Position numbers and translations under genes: made by a program
The notes under the pieces: model-generated
What the model was told of the DNA's origin: nothing
Database searches by the model: none
The model's input: the letters and a program-made list of their open reading frames with translations, nothing else
NCBI GenBank assembly: GCA_038025085.1
Contig: CM076147.1
Coordinates: forward strand, 33,082,766 to 33,146,765
DNA from: Tetragonia tetragonoides
Lineage: Eukaryota > Streptophyta > Magnoliopsida > Caryophyllales > Aizoaceae
DNA length: 64,000 bases
Reading direction: 5' to 3'
Shown here: positions 39,001-50,338 of the stretch, piece after piece
Numbering within the stretch: the stretch's first letter is position 1
Layout: every line of letters starts with the position of its first letter

Positions 39001-42000
39001 CCCACGCAATGCTCAATCCATGTACCATGGCCATTAACTCCGCTCTCACTGACGAACATTCACCCAAGTTAGTGGCAAAGCCAAAGATAAACGCCCCGGA
39101 CTCTGCTCTTGCCACACCACCTCCTGCAGCCACCCCGGGGTTAGTCTTAGACGCACCATCTGTATTAATTTTGATGTAACCAGCTTCTGGGAAGAGCCAA
39201 TGAACCTGGGTCTCGACTCTCTGCTTCTTCTTAGCACCTTTCAGCGCCATGTCCATCTCCATGACCTCCTTAGAGTTTGCGATGTAGCGAGTTAAGAACG
39301 CGTATTTATCTGCAGGGACTTGTCGGATCGTCCAAAACTTCTATCATTTCGCCATCTCCAAATCCGCCATAAGCAATTCGCAAAGATTTCAGGCCAATTC
39401 TCCGCAAAAGGATGATTTTTTGCTGTCAAATTCTCTACAAGCCAAGCTTCCAGGTCCTGTTCTTCAAATAGTAGTCTGTTTTCAGGAGGATCAATGGTCT
39501 GCCATACCTCCTGTGCTTTCGAACAGTCACGAAACAGATGATCCGCATCTTCAACCGTACCCTCACAAGAACTGCAGAACGGTTCATTAGCAATTTTACG
39601 CTTATATCAGTTGAGATTGGTCATCAAGCGATCATGGAGAAGCAGCCACACAAAAACTCGAACCCGCTGAGACGTTCTCAGACTCTAGGCCAATTTCCAT
39701 CTTGCATCCTCCACATCCCCATCATTTTTACGAACAATCGAGAAGGCTGATTTTGTAGTAAAATTACCTGACATTGAGGGGCCCCAAGTGAAAGTATCTT
39801 GTGAGTTCAGGTCATTCACAACTTCCATTGACGCTATCTTGGCCAGGATATGTTGAGGTAGAGCATCGCTGAATTTCTCCCACAACCACCCCTGTGCAAA
39901 GTCCCAGTAATCATAGACTCTCATACTGGATTCCTCCTCCGTGATGGATCTTGCAGCTGAACTCAAGAGAGGTTCATCATCAACCCATCTATGATTCCAG
40001 AAGAAAGTTGACATCCCGTTGCCAACATTCATTCGTGCACCCTGTAACATAATCTCCTTGCTATGAGTGATACCTCTCCAAGCATTCGAGGCATCTGCTT
40101 CAGCTTGGAACATATCCAGGTCGCAACGACCCTTGAAGTACTTGGCACGGACAACACGAGACCAAAGGCTAGTGGGCTCGTTGACCAACCTCCATCCTAA
40201 TTTTGCCATAGAAGCAGAATTAGCTTGTCTCATAGATTTAATTCCTAATCCCCTTGCTTTCTTGGGTCGTGAAACATCTTTCTATGAAACATTGTGCACC
40301 TTTCTGTGTTCATTGTAATCACCCCATATAAATCCCTTGCAGCACTTATCCACCTCGTCACAGACACTGCGTGGCAAATAGACTGACTGCATGGCGTAGG
40401 AGGGGAGAGCTGAGAGGGTGGATTGCGCGAGAGTAATGCGACCAGCCAGAGATAACGTCTTTGTCTTCCACCCAGAGAGTCTTTGGTAAACTTTATCAAG
40501 GATATGGCTAAAAGTATCGCGAGTCACCCGACCATTAATGGTAGGCATACCCAAATACTTCCCCAAATTCGCACATACAGAAACGTTTCCAACGAGAGAA
40601 ATTTCATTCGCAACTTCACTTGAGACGTTAGAGCTGAAGACGACACTAGATTTTGTGTAACTCACCTTTTCCCCCTCTAAAGCCTTTAGCTTCGACACGA
40701 GTGCAACCAGAATAGCCTATCCGATTGCAAACTTCGTTAGCACGCTGACCACTAATATGTGTTTCCACTAGAACCAGCACAGTAGGGTTATTGATCCGGA
40801 TCAGTTCCCTTAGCGTGGACAGGAAGTTACGACTCCCTGCCCCTTGGACATTCCACACCATGAATGTTATTGATGAATTTGTTGTACTATCCATAAAACC
40901 AACATTCATAAGGGGGAAGTCGCAAATGACAAATCACGCAAAATGCGTAGCACCCTCGCTACCTCCGGAGGCAACGTGAGTGTGAACAACAACACTGGAG
41001 GGTTGTGGCTTCGAGGGAGATATGAGCATATTCTCACTTCCATCTTGTGTGCTATCAATGGGCATACCCCCACCACTGGTCCCTCCATCGAAGTTTCCGC
41101 AAATACTAGACACTCCGGGGGGATTTGGTAGATCATTGAGGTTGGTGGACGGAGGGGGTTGTACTGAGCCATTAGCAACAGATCTTAGTGCAGTGGTAGG
41201 TGTCTTAGGCGTAGTAGGACGACGCTCTAACTCTTTGTTTTTATCCTGTGTGTTTTGCTTTGTGTTGCTCTTGTTAGAGGACGTACGTAACCTATTAGGA
41301 GGTTGAGATTTTTTAGAGTTATCTCCTTCTAAATTTCCACCACCTATTTGTTTGGTACCTCCTTGATTTACTTTCCTGTTTGTACCAGGATTCTTAGGAG
41401 TAGTATGATCTCCTTTCTTTTGCCAATCTTGTTGCCTATTAGTGGACGCGGAAGCAGAGGCTTTTGTTACCTTGGTAGAAGTCCCAGCAGGAGAAGGTTT
41501 CCCAAAGGAAAAGATTTCGTGCTGCTTATTAGCTTCCTTAGAATTGACATGATTTGAATTACTCAAATCTCGTCCAACTGGCGCGTTCATCGTGGGTGGA
41601 ATATGTTTCCCAACGGAATTTGGAATTTCTTCCAAGATTTCTCCCACATTTAGTGTCCCAAATCTCGACCAAATATTTTGGGAAGATTCCTGCGTGGTAG
41701 GGTTAGGATCCGAATTAGAGGTGTCCGGCTCGGTTCGATCCGTTAATGGTTTATCCTTTGCTCCTTTTTTGTTGGTCCGGTTGCGAATCGGGTTCTTCAC
41801 CATCATCCATTCACCATAGTCATCCTGAGTTTCAGGTGTGCTCTGTTTAGGTGACGCACTTGTTGAAGCTTTACTCATGGCGGCCTCTTGCACAAGTGTG
41901 CTAGTAACAATGGCAACAGTACCCTGTTGTTCTAATTGGTTTCCTTCAACAAATTTGTTACAATTAGTTCCCTTGTGGCCAATCATGCCACATTTAAAAC

Positions 42001-43151
42001 ATATTTGGTGCAGTCCTTCGTATTGGATGATCCACATACGCCCATGGAGATAAAACTTAGAAACTAGAGGCTTTGACAAATCAACTTCAACGCTGAGCCT
42101 TGTGTATTTCCCACGTTCTACATGTTGAGTAGTTTTATCAATACGCACAACCTTACCCACTGTGGAACCCAGTTGGTGGAGAAATTCCGCGTCAAAGTAC
42201 TCGACTGAGATATTTGGGACGCGTATCCAAGCAGTGAGGTAACGCATAGGAGCATCATCAGGCACGAAATCGTGCACCCATTTTCTAATGGTTAGATAGT
42301 GATATCCAATCATCCATGGCCCTTGAGTTAGGACGTGGTGTTGATCCTCCATGTTAGAGAATTTAGCCACATAGAAAGAACATCCTACATCAATTAATGT
42401 GAGATCTCCTTTCAATGCCCATTTGGTTTTCAATCGATTCATCAATTGAGTATAGCTAATATTTTTGTCAAACATTTTGATTATCAAACTGTTTCTCCAA
42501 GGTCGTCTCAAACGAGTCTTTTGTGCCGTTGTGAGCAAAATTGTAGAGCATCGAGGATCTTCCTCCGCAGGTGGTTGGTCATCATCTGACACCTCTCCAT
42601 CCTCCTCAAATGACTCAAAGGATGGATTTTGGAACTGTGAGTATCTAGACCCTTGGCGTGTATTTCCTTGAACCTTACCCATGTAGGAGAGAGTGGCCAT
42701 GGGTTCTTCTGGTGATTGCCATCCATGTCGCAGTTCATTTCCACTGTTGGTACGTGTGGATCCCATGGCGGATCCGGTGTACGACGCTTGAATTTTTTGT
42801 TGGAACGACATAGTAGTTCATCCTCCGTGGAGGCTCGCTCTACATTAGCGTTTTTCTCTCTTTCGCTCTTCATGCTATATATCTAATGATCAACACCTCT
42901 AATAATCTATGTTTAATGCTCTTTATCTTTATAGTTTTAAGGCATTTCATTTTACACTACTAATACTCATCGATTTAATCCTTTTAAGTTTATTATAATC
43001 ATCATATTTTTATGCATTTTCTTCCATGTACCACCTCTACGAATGGTCCTCACAGGAGCCAGAGGACGTGGGACCTACAAGACTCGTGGGCTATTTCTTA
43101 TTGGGTTGGCTTGCGTTAGGTTTTACATTATCCATTGCTCTCAATCGCTAG
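36017..43151 (+). CDS. NDHU: NAD(P)H-quinone oxidoreductase subunit U, chloroplastic (NdhU/CRRL)
   Basis: J-like, membrane-anchored subunit of the electron-donor-binding part of the chloroplast NDH complex, which serves cyclic electron flow around photosystem I. Five exons: 36017-36371, 36825-36886, 37106-37195, 37400-37543, 43056-43151. The CDS is 747 nt (248 residues) in phase. Residues 1 to about 90 look like a Ser-rich transit peptide. Conserved text follows: NVQKALRGIAITDADHYGTLG, GCTYDQVRVAYQNKV, GLDEEELNKKLELLKESY, EERRLYDWSLARSE, YIWPFEVDI. The last exon gives EPEDVGPTRLVGYF and one transmembrane segment ending SIALNR. The usual J-protein HPD motif is not evident, as in this family. 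Intron 4 is 5.5 kb because it contains a LINE and a Stowaway MITE. If the last exon were skipped, the membrane anchor would be lost. Confidence 0.95.
38228..38483. mobile_element. Stowaway (Tc1/Mariner) MITE, 256 bp
   Basis: The left end CTACCTCCATTCTAAATTC and the right end AATTAGGAAAAGAGGGAG are inverted and of the CTCCCTCCGT class, with TA on both sides (38226-38227, 38484-38485). It lies in NDHU intron 4. Confidence 0.8.
38723..40698 (-). pseudogene. LINE ORF2 remnant: RT C-terminus, zf-RVT and RNase H
   Basis: Three frames joined by frameshifts. 40698-40282 has the conserved RT thumb text (KYLGMP, LSGWKTKTLSLAGRITL, FIWG). 40233-39685 continues with LGWRLVNEPTSLWSRVVRAK and a zf-RVT-like FTTKSAFS segment. 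39262-38723 is an RNase H domain with INTDGASKTNPG, ECSSVRAELMA, CVETDSE and GNRVADWFAN, giving the D-E-D-D residues. The RT palm with its catalytic YADD-type motif is absent, so the copy cannot retrotranspose itself. Confidence 0.9.
40690..40909 (-). pseudogene. LINE ORF2 N-terminal fragment (endonuclease start)
   Basis: It begins 24 nt after the ORF1 stop. It reads MVWNVQGAGSRNFLSTLREL and LVLVETHISG, the first two motifs of an APE-type endonuclease (the N in WN and the catalytic E in ET). It breaks at about 40690, where the frame passes into RT thumb coding, marking an internal deletion of roughly 2 kb judged against family length. Confidence 0.85.
40934..42811 (-). CDS. LINE ORF1 protein (DUF4283 plus CCHC zinc knuckle)
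   Basis: A 625-codon open frame. About residues 95-260 form the DUF4283 RNA-binding-like region (RRPWRNSLIIKMFDKNISY ... WVHDFVPDDAPMRYLTAWIR). A CFKCGMIGHKGTNC zinc knuckle follows near residues 270-285, and then a long disordered Ser/Pro/Asn-rich tail. A second overlapping frame from 42873 (DELLCRSNKKFKRR) looks like the ancestral N-terminus, so a single-base shift near 42690 probably separates the two. It nucleates the LINE RNA particle in the active family; here it is a relic with an unusually well-kept frame. Confidence 0.85.
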   Translation of the reverse strand: MSFQQKIQASYTGSAMGSTRTNSGNELRHGWQSPEEPMATLSYMGKVQGNTRQGSRYSQFQNPSFESFEEDGEVSDDDQPPAEEDPRCSTILLTTAQKTRLRRPWRNSLIIKMFDKNISYTQLMNRLKTKWALKGDLTLIDVGCSFYVAKFSNMEDQHHVLTQGPWMIGYHYLTIRKWVHDFVPDDAPMRYLTAWIRVPNISVEYFDAEFLHQLGSTVGKVVRIDKTTQHVERGKYTRLSVEVDLSKPLVSKFYLHGRMWIIQYEGLHQICFKCGMIGHKGTNCNKFVEGNQLEQQGTVAIVTSTLVQEAAMSKASTSASPKQSTPETQDDYGEWMMVKNPIRNRTNKKGAKDKPLTDRTEPDTSNSDPNPTTQESSQNIWSRFGTLNVGEILEEIPNSVGKHIPPTMNAPVGRDLSNSNHVNSKEANKQHEIFSFGKPSPAGTSTKVTKASASASTNRQQDWQKKGDHTTPKNPGTNRKVNQGGTKQIGGGNLEGDNSKKSQPPNRLRTSSNKSNTKQNTQDKNKELERRPTTPKTPTTALRSVANGSVQPPPSTNLNDLPNPPGVSSICGNFDGGTSGGGMPIDSTQDGSENMLISPSKPQPSSVVVHTHVASGGSEGATHFA

Positions 43152-44280
43152 AAAAAGGTTAGGGTCCTGTAAATGAGTAATTAACTCGTAAATATGTTTT
43201 CTTAGACCTCCATTTGTATAATTCCAAAAGTACAACTTCGATAATTGATACATGTACATGCAAATTAAATATTTTTAATATTTGAGTTCCATGTAACATC
43301 CCAAATGATACTTCCTTTTGTTCTTCATATTGTGCTAGTCCATTCTTTTGTAGGCACCAACAGGTAACATGCAATATCCGATCTATTCATCTACATGAGA
43401 TAGGAAATTCGTGGTTATATATTTTTTGAAATGTATAGAGGGAGATTTCAGGAAGGCCTCTTCTCCAGGGTTACTACTAAATTATTGGCTATTCATATTA
43501 TTAAGTAGCCTAATTCTCAATCATATAAAAGTCTTAAGGGCAATCAACGTTATTTTAACGAAAATAATATACTGAGCTTCCATCTAACAAAAATAATCAT
43601 TAGAAGCGAAAACCAAATAATATGTGAATAATCCCATTTTTCTAAGATACTAGCCCCTTAGCAATATTAGAAGGGGAGGAAAAAAAACAATACTTAGTAT
43701 CGCCCCTTTAAAAAATGATTATAGATTAGTAGGTGTTACATCACTTTGATTTAATATTCTACTTTTTTACCAAGCTTTCGTATTTATATAAAATAATCTC
43801 TATCTTTTGAGTTTGATATATGGGTGCACCCAAATATCTTTCCAAAATAGCATATTTTGTGGACTTAGTCCACCGTGGACCAAGAACAATACTTTAAATA
43901 TTTAGGGACATGGAGGATATATTTAAACATATTAGTCTATTGATCCACCATAGACTAAATCCACACAAGTTTTTTATAGAGCATTGTCTACTATACTCTC
44001 GTATATTTATCCATGGGCGCTTGGTGCCGGAGCCTTATAACAGTCCCAGGTCAACCAAAAAGCCAACGTGGTCCTCATCCCCCGCAAATTTTTACCTACT
44101 CTCAGGATTAGGTGGGAGTCTAATTCTGAGCAGACGTGTGTCATTCGCGCATTCACGCGCCTCCAACTATTTTTTTTTTGTAATTTATCCCTCGAATTCA
44201 TTCGAATCATGCCCTTTTAGGATTCACCCCTGCCCCAATTTGAACCAATTTGGATCTAGGATTTTCGTTCCTTAAGTTTT
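43152..44280. other. Intergenic, 3' of NDHU
   Basis: Probably contains the NDHU 3' untranslated region. A GTGGACTTAGTCCAC palindrome occurs near 43860 and a related phrase near 48990. No gene recognised. Confidence 0.4.
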
Positions 44281-44600
44281 CGAATTTTTGGGGGGTTTTC
44301 ATATTTTATTGGGTTTTCGAATAATTTTCCGGGGGAAGGAGAGGGGGAGGTGGTGGTTGGGGGGTGGCCACGCTGAGGTCTACGGCCAAAGTCAACTTCC
44401 ACGGTGGCCAGGGCGGGGGTGAAGGGGCGATGGGATGGTGGGGCACTGAGGAGAGAGAAAATAAGGGTTTCAGGTGAGGGGATGAGAGAGTAGGGGTGGG
44501 GTGGCTGGTGGGGCCACCGTCGTGGTCTCCGGCCAGCGCCGACCACCGTGGTAGCCGGGGCGGTGGTTCTTGGACAGCGGTGGTGGTGGTAAAGGTGAAT

Positions 44601-44661
<61 letters not shown>

Positions 44662-44740
44662 AGGGGAAGAGGAGGGGGGGTGGGGGACATAGAGAAAGGA
44701 AAAGGAGAGATGGGGGGAGTAGGTGGTGAATGATCTTGAG
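44281..44740. repeat. G-rich low-complexity block with (AG)n microsatellite
   Basis: GGTGGTGG and GGGGTGGCC runs surround an AG tract at 44604-44657. GC content is far above the neighbours. The minus ORFs (up to 211 codons) are Pro/Ser/Leu-rich translations of these repeats. Possibly a fragment of a retrotransposon leader, but I cannot show it. Confidence 0.6.
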
Positions 44741-44814
44741 ATCACGATTTGGGCGTTCCTCATCCCTGTCCCCGTCCCTTCCCCAAACATCATATTCACT
44801 TGTGATTCCGTGTT

Positions 44815-47370
44815 TGGGACCCTTAACACCTATAAAAGAGTTCTTAACGATTTTTTGAGACCCGATAATTGATTTCGAGAGTACTCCCTCATATATGGTA
44901 AGAAAAATTACAATTTGCGCTCTACAAAGCCCGAAAAACACGGACTATATATAACCTTCAATTTTCTTGCTTCCTCGGCCTTGATTGAGATTATTTCTAA
45001 TACCTTATTAGGGGTCCATTGTGACACAAAAGGACCCTGGTACCTCAAGAAGGTCATCTAGGTCCCTAAACTCCACGCTCACCCATGAATTCAGTGTTCG
45101 AGCCCTTATAGTGGATAACCATAAAAATGGTCATCTAAACCTAATCAAGACTCAGAAACAGACCCGAGGGCCCTCCATAGTCCCCAAGGGTTACCCCATT
45201 CAATATGATATGAATATAACAACTTTTATTCCGAAACTCTCCAAAACCCCAAAAAAATGTGAATTATAGTCTTCAATTTTCGGCTTCCTAGAGCCTGATT
45301 GAGATTTTTGTCAAAACTTCCCAGGTGGATCCATTGTTATCAAAGAGCACCCCTGGTAGGCCATCCAAGACTCCACACTTCGTACTCCTCCGAAATTTCA
45401 AAATTCGACTCTATAGAATTGATAACCAGTAAAATGGCCGTCCAAACCTAATATAGTTCTGATACTCAACCTCGAGGGTTTCCTTGTCCCCTGAAGGTGT
45501 CCTAGTGGGATATGGTGCCAAAAAAAAAAAAAAAAAAGATTCGTGCCCCTTCAAAGTTCCAATAAAAACATCCTTCGATTTTTGCAGTCACGAGAAGAGG
45601 CTGAGATTTTTGTCCAAACATTACTGTCAGGTCCATCGTGACCCAAGAAGAATCCCCACTCCTTGGTAGGTCATATAGCTCTCCAAACTTCGTATTCAGT
45701 CATTTACCAATTATTTCGGTGTTAGGCCTTTTAGAATAAACACCAATAAATGACAATCCAAACCTATTTGGGAACCCATACCCGACCCATGGGCCACCCT
45801 TGTCCCTTGAGCCACCCTTGTCCCTTGAGTGTATCCCGTGAAAAATATGCAAAACTAACAACTTTCGTCTAGGGGCCCTCCGAAAACCTAAAAAAGGTGG
45901 ATTATAACCTCCAATTCTCGATATTTCGAAACCTAAATAAAACTTTGCCCAAACATCCCAAAGGTCAATTATGACCCAAAATCACTCACGGTGCCTCAAA
46001 TAGGTTATTCGGGCCTTCAGACAAGCATAATTTTTTTTGTTTGTAAGAATGTGATTAGGAATTCATTGGCGATTTTGGTACAAATACAAAAATCATTGGT
46101 CAAACACCGCCATTGCCACGTTACCCCAATCACACTCGCCACCTTAACCCCACGACAATCCTCCCCCTCTCCTTGTACTTCCCGACAATCATCTGTACTC
46201 CCTCGCCACCATTCATGATCCCGACCATGTGATTTGGTGTTGGGGGCCCTAAACACTATAAAAGGGTCATCAACGATATTTTGGAACTCGATAACTGACT
46301 CTGATGACCTCTCATCCCCCTTGGGGTTCTCTTTCGGATTTGGTGATAAAATAACAACCTTCATCCCGAAAAACATAAAAATACTGGTTATATAAGTCTC
46401 AATTTCGGACTTTTTGAGGGTCCATTGAGATTTTTTTTCTCAAACTTTTCTAAGGGTCCATTGTGACACAAAAAGATTCTGGTGCACTGGAAAGGCCATA
46501 TGGGTGCCTAAACTCTATACTCAATCATGGATTCAGTGTTTGGGCCTTTACAGAGGGTGACCATGAAAATGGTCGCCTAAGCCTAGTACAGACTAGACCT
46601 CGGGGGCCTTCCTCGTCCCAAAGGGCTACCCTGTGCTATATGATGCGAAAGTAACAACTTTCGTTCCGAGGCTCTCTGAAACCTTAAAAAAAATTGGATT
46701 ATAAACTTCAATTTTTGGTTTCTTTGCGCTTAACTGAGATTTTTGCCCAAATACCCCCAAGGGCCCAGGTAAACCATCTGATACTCGACATCGAGATTCT
46801 CCCCTGTCTATAGAGAGTGTTTAGAGCGATATGCTCCAAAATAACAACTTTTCTTTTGGGCCTTCTGGACCCCAAAACAATGAATAGCCTTGGATTTTCG
46901 TCCATCTGAGGCCAATCGAGCTTTCCGTGGGATTCATTGTGACCCAAGAGGATCTCAGCTCCTCTAGTAGGCCATATGACTTTTCAATAATTTCTAGATT
47001 TTCTGTGGGATCCATTGTGACCCAAGAGGATATAAGCTCCTCTAGTAGGCCATATGGCTTTCCTATAATTTCGGTGTTAATCCCTTTGGAGTGGTTGACC
47101 GTCCAAACTTAATAGGGCCCCATACCTAACCCTGGGGTACTACCTTGTCTCCCCAAGGGTGTCTTATGCAAAATGGTGCAAAAATAACAACTTTCTCCTA
47201 AGGACCCTCCAGAACTCCAAAAAAGGTGAATTTAACCTTTAATTATTGACTTTCCGGAATCCAAATTAGATTTTTGCCCAAATTTTCTTTGAAGTCCATT
47301 GTGACCCAAGAGCACTCCAATGCCCCAGTAGGCTATCCAAACCCTCAAACTTTATATTTATCCATGACAT
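44815..47370 (+). repeat. Satellite array C, diverged relatives of arrays A and B
   Basis: Tandem units of roughly 300-335 bp, anchored on GTCCATTGTGACCCAAGA-like blocks at about 45013, 45330, 45630, 45966, 46458, 46935, 47007 and 47297. Block order matches arrays A/B (CACCCATG..TTCAGTGTT; CCGAGGGCC; AAAACCCCAAAAAA..GTGAATTATAG; CTTCAATTTTCGGCTTCC; GGTCCATTGTGACC), but the sequence is clearly diverged. Two units are disrupted near 46030-46260, and a short direct repeat of a partial unit lies at 46925-47060. Confidence 0.75.
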
Positions 47371-47732
47371 GGGCGCATACATATATAAATTTTTTTTTTT
47401 GGTAGAATGTAATTAAGGAATTCATTGACCAAAAGCGAGAGATAGTAGTAAAATTAATTGGTAAACATGCATATATCCCAAGATAGAATTCGGACCAGGG
47501 AACAGAGAGACACTGTTTTTCCAAATTTTAAAAATTTCAAAATCTACTCTCTATGCTCCTAGGACTGTCTACTTCCAAAAGAGATTGTCCTTTCTATTTT
47601 AAAATGTCAATTATTGTCCAAGTTAACAAATACAATTTTAACTAATCATCTTTTACTATTCCACTATAATACTAACAAACTATTCAAAAAAAAGTACAGA
47701 GAAGAGAGTGTACTCCGTCTGTCCACAATTAA

Positions 47733-48592
47733 GGTGTGTTCTTTTTTATTTATTAGACCTTACTCAATCAATAAAAATCATTGGCAATATCTTACTCAAT
47801 CAGTGGGAATCAATGTAAGACCGACCGAATCAGTGACAATCAGTGACATGGTCTTATCCAATCAGTGAAAATCAGTGGCAAAATCTTGCCCAGTCAGTGG
47901 GTCAATCAGTGGCAAGACATTACTAAATCAGTGAGAATCAAGACAAGATCTTACTGTATCAGTGAGAATCAGTGACATGACCTTACCCAATCAGTAGAAA
48001 TCAGTGGCAAGACCTTACCCGTTCAGTGAAAATTAGTGGCCCTTACCCAATCAGTGAAAATCAGTGGCAAAACCTTACTCAATCAGTGAAAATCAGTGGC
48101 AAGACCTTACTCAATAAGTGAAAATCGATGGCAAGACTTTACTCAATCAGTGAAAATCAGTGGCAGAACCCATATTCCTACTCACAGAATCAGTAGCAAG
48201 ACCTTACTGAATCAGTGAGAATTAGTGAAAGGACCTTACCGAATCAGTAAAAATCAATGTCAGAACCTTACCCAACCAAAGGAAATCAGTGACAAGACCT
48301 TACCCAATCAGTGAGAACCAGTGGAAAAGAACGCACCATTACTCACACAATCAGTGACCCAATCAGTGAAAATTTGTCACTACAACAATCAGGCCCAAAG
48401 GCAACGGCGAAAAACCGTTGTTGTAGTACATGAAAGCGTTGCCATTAGTAGCCCATATTCTTACTCACAGAATCAATGAGTATCATTGGAAATAAATGGT
48501 AGCACTTTCCCGAATCAATGAGAATCAGTAACAGGACCTGACCTTATCCAATCAGTGACAATCAGTGCAAATAAGTGAAAAAGAACACACCA
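47733..48592. mobile_element. TIR element filled with a 32-bp minisatellite, 860 bp
   Basis: Left end GGTGTGTTCTTTTTTA and right end GAAAAAGAACACACCA are inverted, with TAA on both sides (47730-47732, 48593-48595), which fits a PIF/Harbinger-type insertion. The interior is a degenerate array of a unit close to AATCAGTGAAAATCAGTGGC + AAGACCTTACTC (32 bp, itself two AATCAGTG half-units), from about 47757 to 48370 and again 48475-48580. A second internal right-end-like motif (GTGGAAAAGAACGCACCATT) near 48310 suggests internal rearrangement. No coding. Confidence 0.65.
48378..48428. mobile_element. Tiny CACTA-like inverted-repeat insert
   Basis: CACTACAACAA at the left and TTGTTGTAGTA at the right enclose GGCAACGGCGAAAAACCGTTG, a perfect-looking hairpin core. 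Ends of the CACTACA class belong to CACTA (En/Spm) elements. Only 51 bp, with no clear 3-bp duplication, so this is tentative. Confidence 0.4.
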
Positions 48593-48760
48593 TAACTCTA
48601 GGTTTTAGTTTATGTGCCAAACTTTAACCAGAATTGCCTAAGACATAAACTATTAGGGTGAGTATAACTGTTACGTATATAGTCAAATATACTTTCTTCA
48701 TTTTAATTGTTTTATTATTTATACATAGATGTAGATTTGGCGTAAACAAGGAGTAATGTG

Positions 48761-48894
48761 AAATGAGCTTGAAGTGGGTGACGTACTTGCACACCCTCTT
48801 ATTCCCAACAATACAATAACCTGAGCTCAAGTCTCATTTCCAACAAAGTTAGAGGCTACTTTGCTTTTTCCCAAAAAAAAAAAAAAAAAAAAAG
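48761..48894 (+). mobile_element. SINE-like element with A-tail
   Basis: A 134-bp sequence with a box A-like AGCTTGAAGTGG and a box B-like GAGCTCAAGTCTC ends in about 21 A residues. Flanks AGTAATGTG (48752-48760) and AGCAATGTG (48896-48904) look like a short target duplication with one mismatch. Confidence 0.55.
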
Positions 48895-49664
48895 CAGCAA
48901 TGTGCGATATTGAGAGATGGAAAAATAACTTATATGGACTCATGGAATAAGGGTTTAAATCTTTTTTTCGAAATATTTGCACTACTGTCTTTGGTCCACA
49001 ATGAACCAAGTCCACACAAGACAAAAGACGTAAGAGATACACCCATAAGGACAATGTTTCATCTATTTACTAAGTAGTCTACCAATGTCAATTGTGATAT
49101 AGACTAACAAAATAAGATTGACACTAACAAATTATTTTCATTCAAGAAAACCAAATACCAAAATGTAACTTACAATTGGACACATCACATGGATAAACTC
49201 CCCACTGACCAAAAGTAGATAAAATGTTTTTCAATTAATATGGACAGAGGTAGTAATTACTTAGTTTTTTGAATGACAATTAAAAATTATTCTCACCTTT
49301 CGAATTGCCCATAGAAGTGAAAAAAAAAAATAGAAAACAGCTCCCGTGGACAAGTATGTTACGTGGGGGTAAAAAAAGGCCGTTGTTACTGCCAGGCTTA
49401 AAAACACTAATGCCAGACCATTAATTATTTAGTTTGACGTTTTAGTCCTTCATATTAATAAGGCAAAATACTTATTTATTTTTCACTATCTTTCATTGCC
49501 TTGTTTACAACAAATTTATAGAAAGGCATTAATAATTATGGATCCTGCATTTTTACCAACTTAGCAAATTGGCAATCATAAGATTCAAATTATTATTTTC
49601 CTAAATTGCTCACATATATCGTCAAGGTGCACTTTTTGTCTTCAAATGACGCAAGTACTATAAG

Positions 49665-50330
49665 CCGGGGTGAAGCCGGGGGGGCTGGCGTAGGCCTGGC
49701 CCCGTGGCCCAGCCCAGAATGTTTTGTCTTTTTTGTTCTGGCCCTTGTAAATATCAAATATTAAACTGTCCAACTACATTCTTGTACATCATCTTTGGCG
49801 CAGTGGTCTGGGATGTTTTAAAGCGCCTACCAAGTGGGCACGGGTTCGAGCTTTTGCCATAGCACTTTCTCTATTTTTTTACCTCATTTTTCCAAGCTTT
49901 GTTGCATCTTTATTTTACCTCCGATTATATATCATCATCATTTGTGTTAAACTAGTAGATTTTCTTGCTAGTTCATTCTACGTGGATAAAAAATTAATAA
50001 AATTTAATAATCAATGCTACTGACTATTCATCATTGATTTTTATTATAGTCGTATTTAAATTTTGGGATTTTGTAGGGTATATAATAATAAAATTGAGAC
50101 CTTTTAATTTATTTCTTTTTAGATAATTGGGGAAAAACCTGCATTCTTGAATTCCAAACCGTAAAGAATATAAATTTTTTTGGGTTGACGGAAGATAATT
50201 TGAATCGTGAAACTACTATAATCGTTGATAAGGAACAAAATTCGAATTTAGGGACAAAGAAACGAAGATTACAGATAAAAGTAACAAAAGTCCCGACCCC
50301 TGTACTTTCAAAATCTTGGCTTCGCCCCTG
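49665..50330. mobile_element. Non-autonomous hAT element, 666 bp
   Basis: Exact 8-bp target duplication ACTATAAG at 49657-49664 and 50331-50338. Ends CCGGGGTGAAGCCGGGG and CTTGGCTTCGCCCCTG are inverted (CAGGGGCGAAGCC class). The interior contains GGCGCAGTGGTCTGG and GGGCACGGGTTCGAG, resembling tRNA-type A and B boxes. No transposase. Confidence 0.85.
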
Positions 50331-50338
50331 ACTATAAG

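Larger units (their letters stand above)
38662..42884 (-). mobile_element. Internally deleted LINE in NDHU intron 4
   Basis: AATGATCAACACCTCT is repeated exactly at 38646-38661 and 42885-42900, a 16-bp target duplication. Between the copies, on the minus strand, run a short 5' leader, ORF1, a start of ORF2, RT-thumb/zinc-binding and RNase H coding, a 3' tail (CTTTCTCACC) and poly(A). At 4.2 kb it is shorter than a typical plant LINE of about 6 kb, because most of the endonuclease and reverse transcriptase is missing at about 40690. It is in antisense orientation to NDHU, so the host must splice across it. Confidence 0.95.

Noticed and set aside
44256..44941. Minus ORFs up to 211 codons, Pro/Ser/Leu-rich
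   Set aside because: Translation of an (AG)n microsatellite and G-rich low-complexity DNA; no start context or conserved domain.
49797..49860. Possible tRNA gene (A/B box-like)
   Set aside because: No cloverleaf can be formed; it lies inside a hAT element and is more likely SINE-derived.
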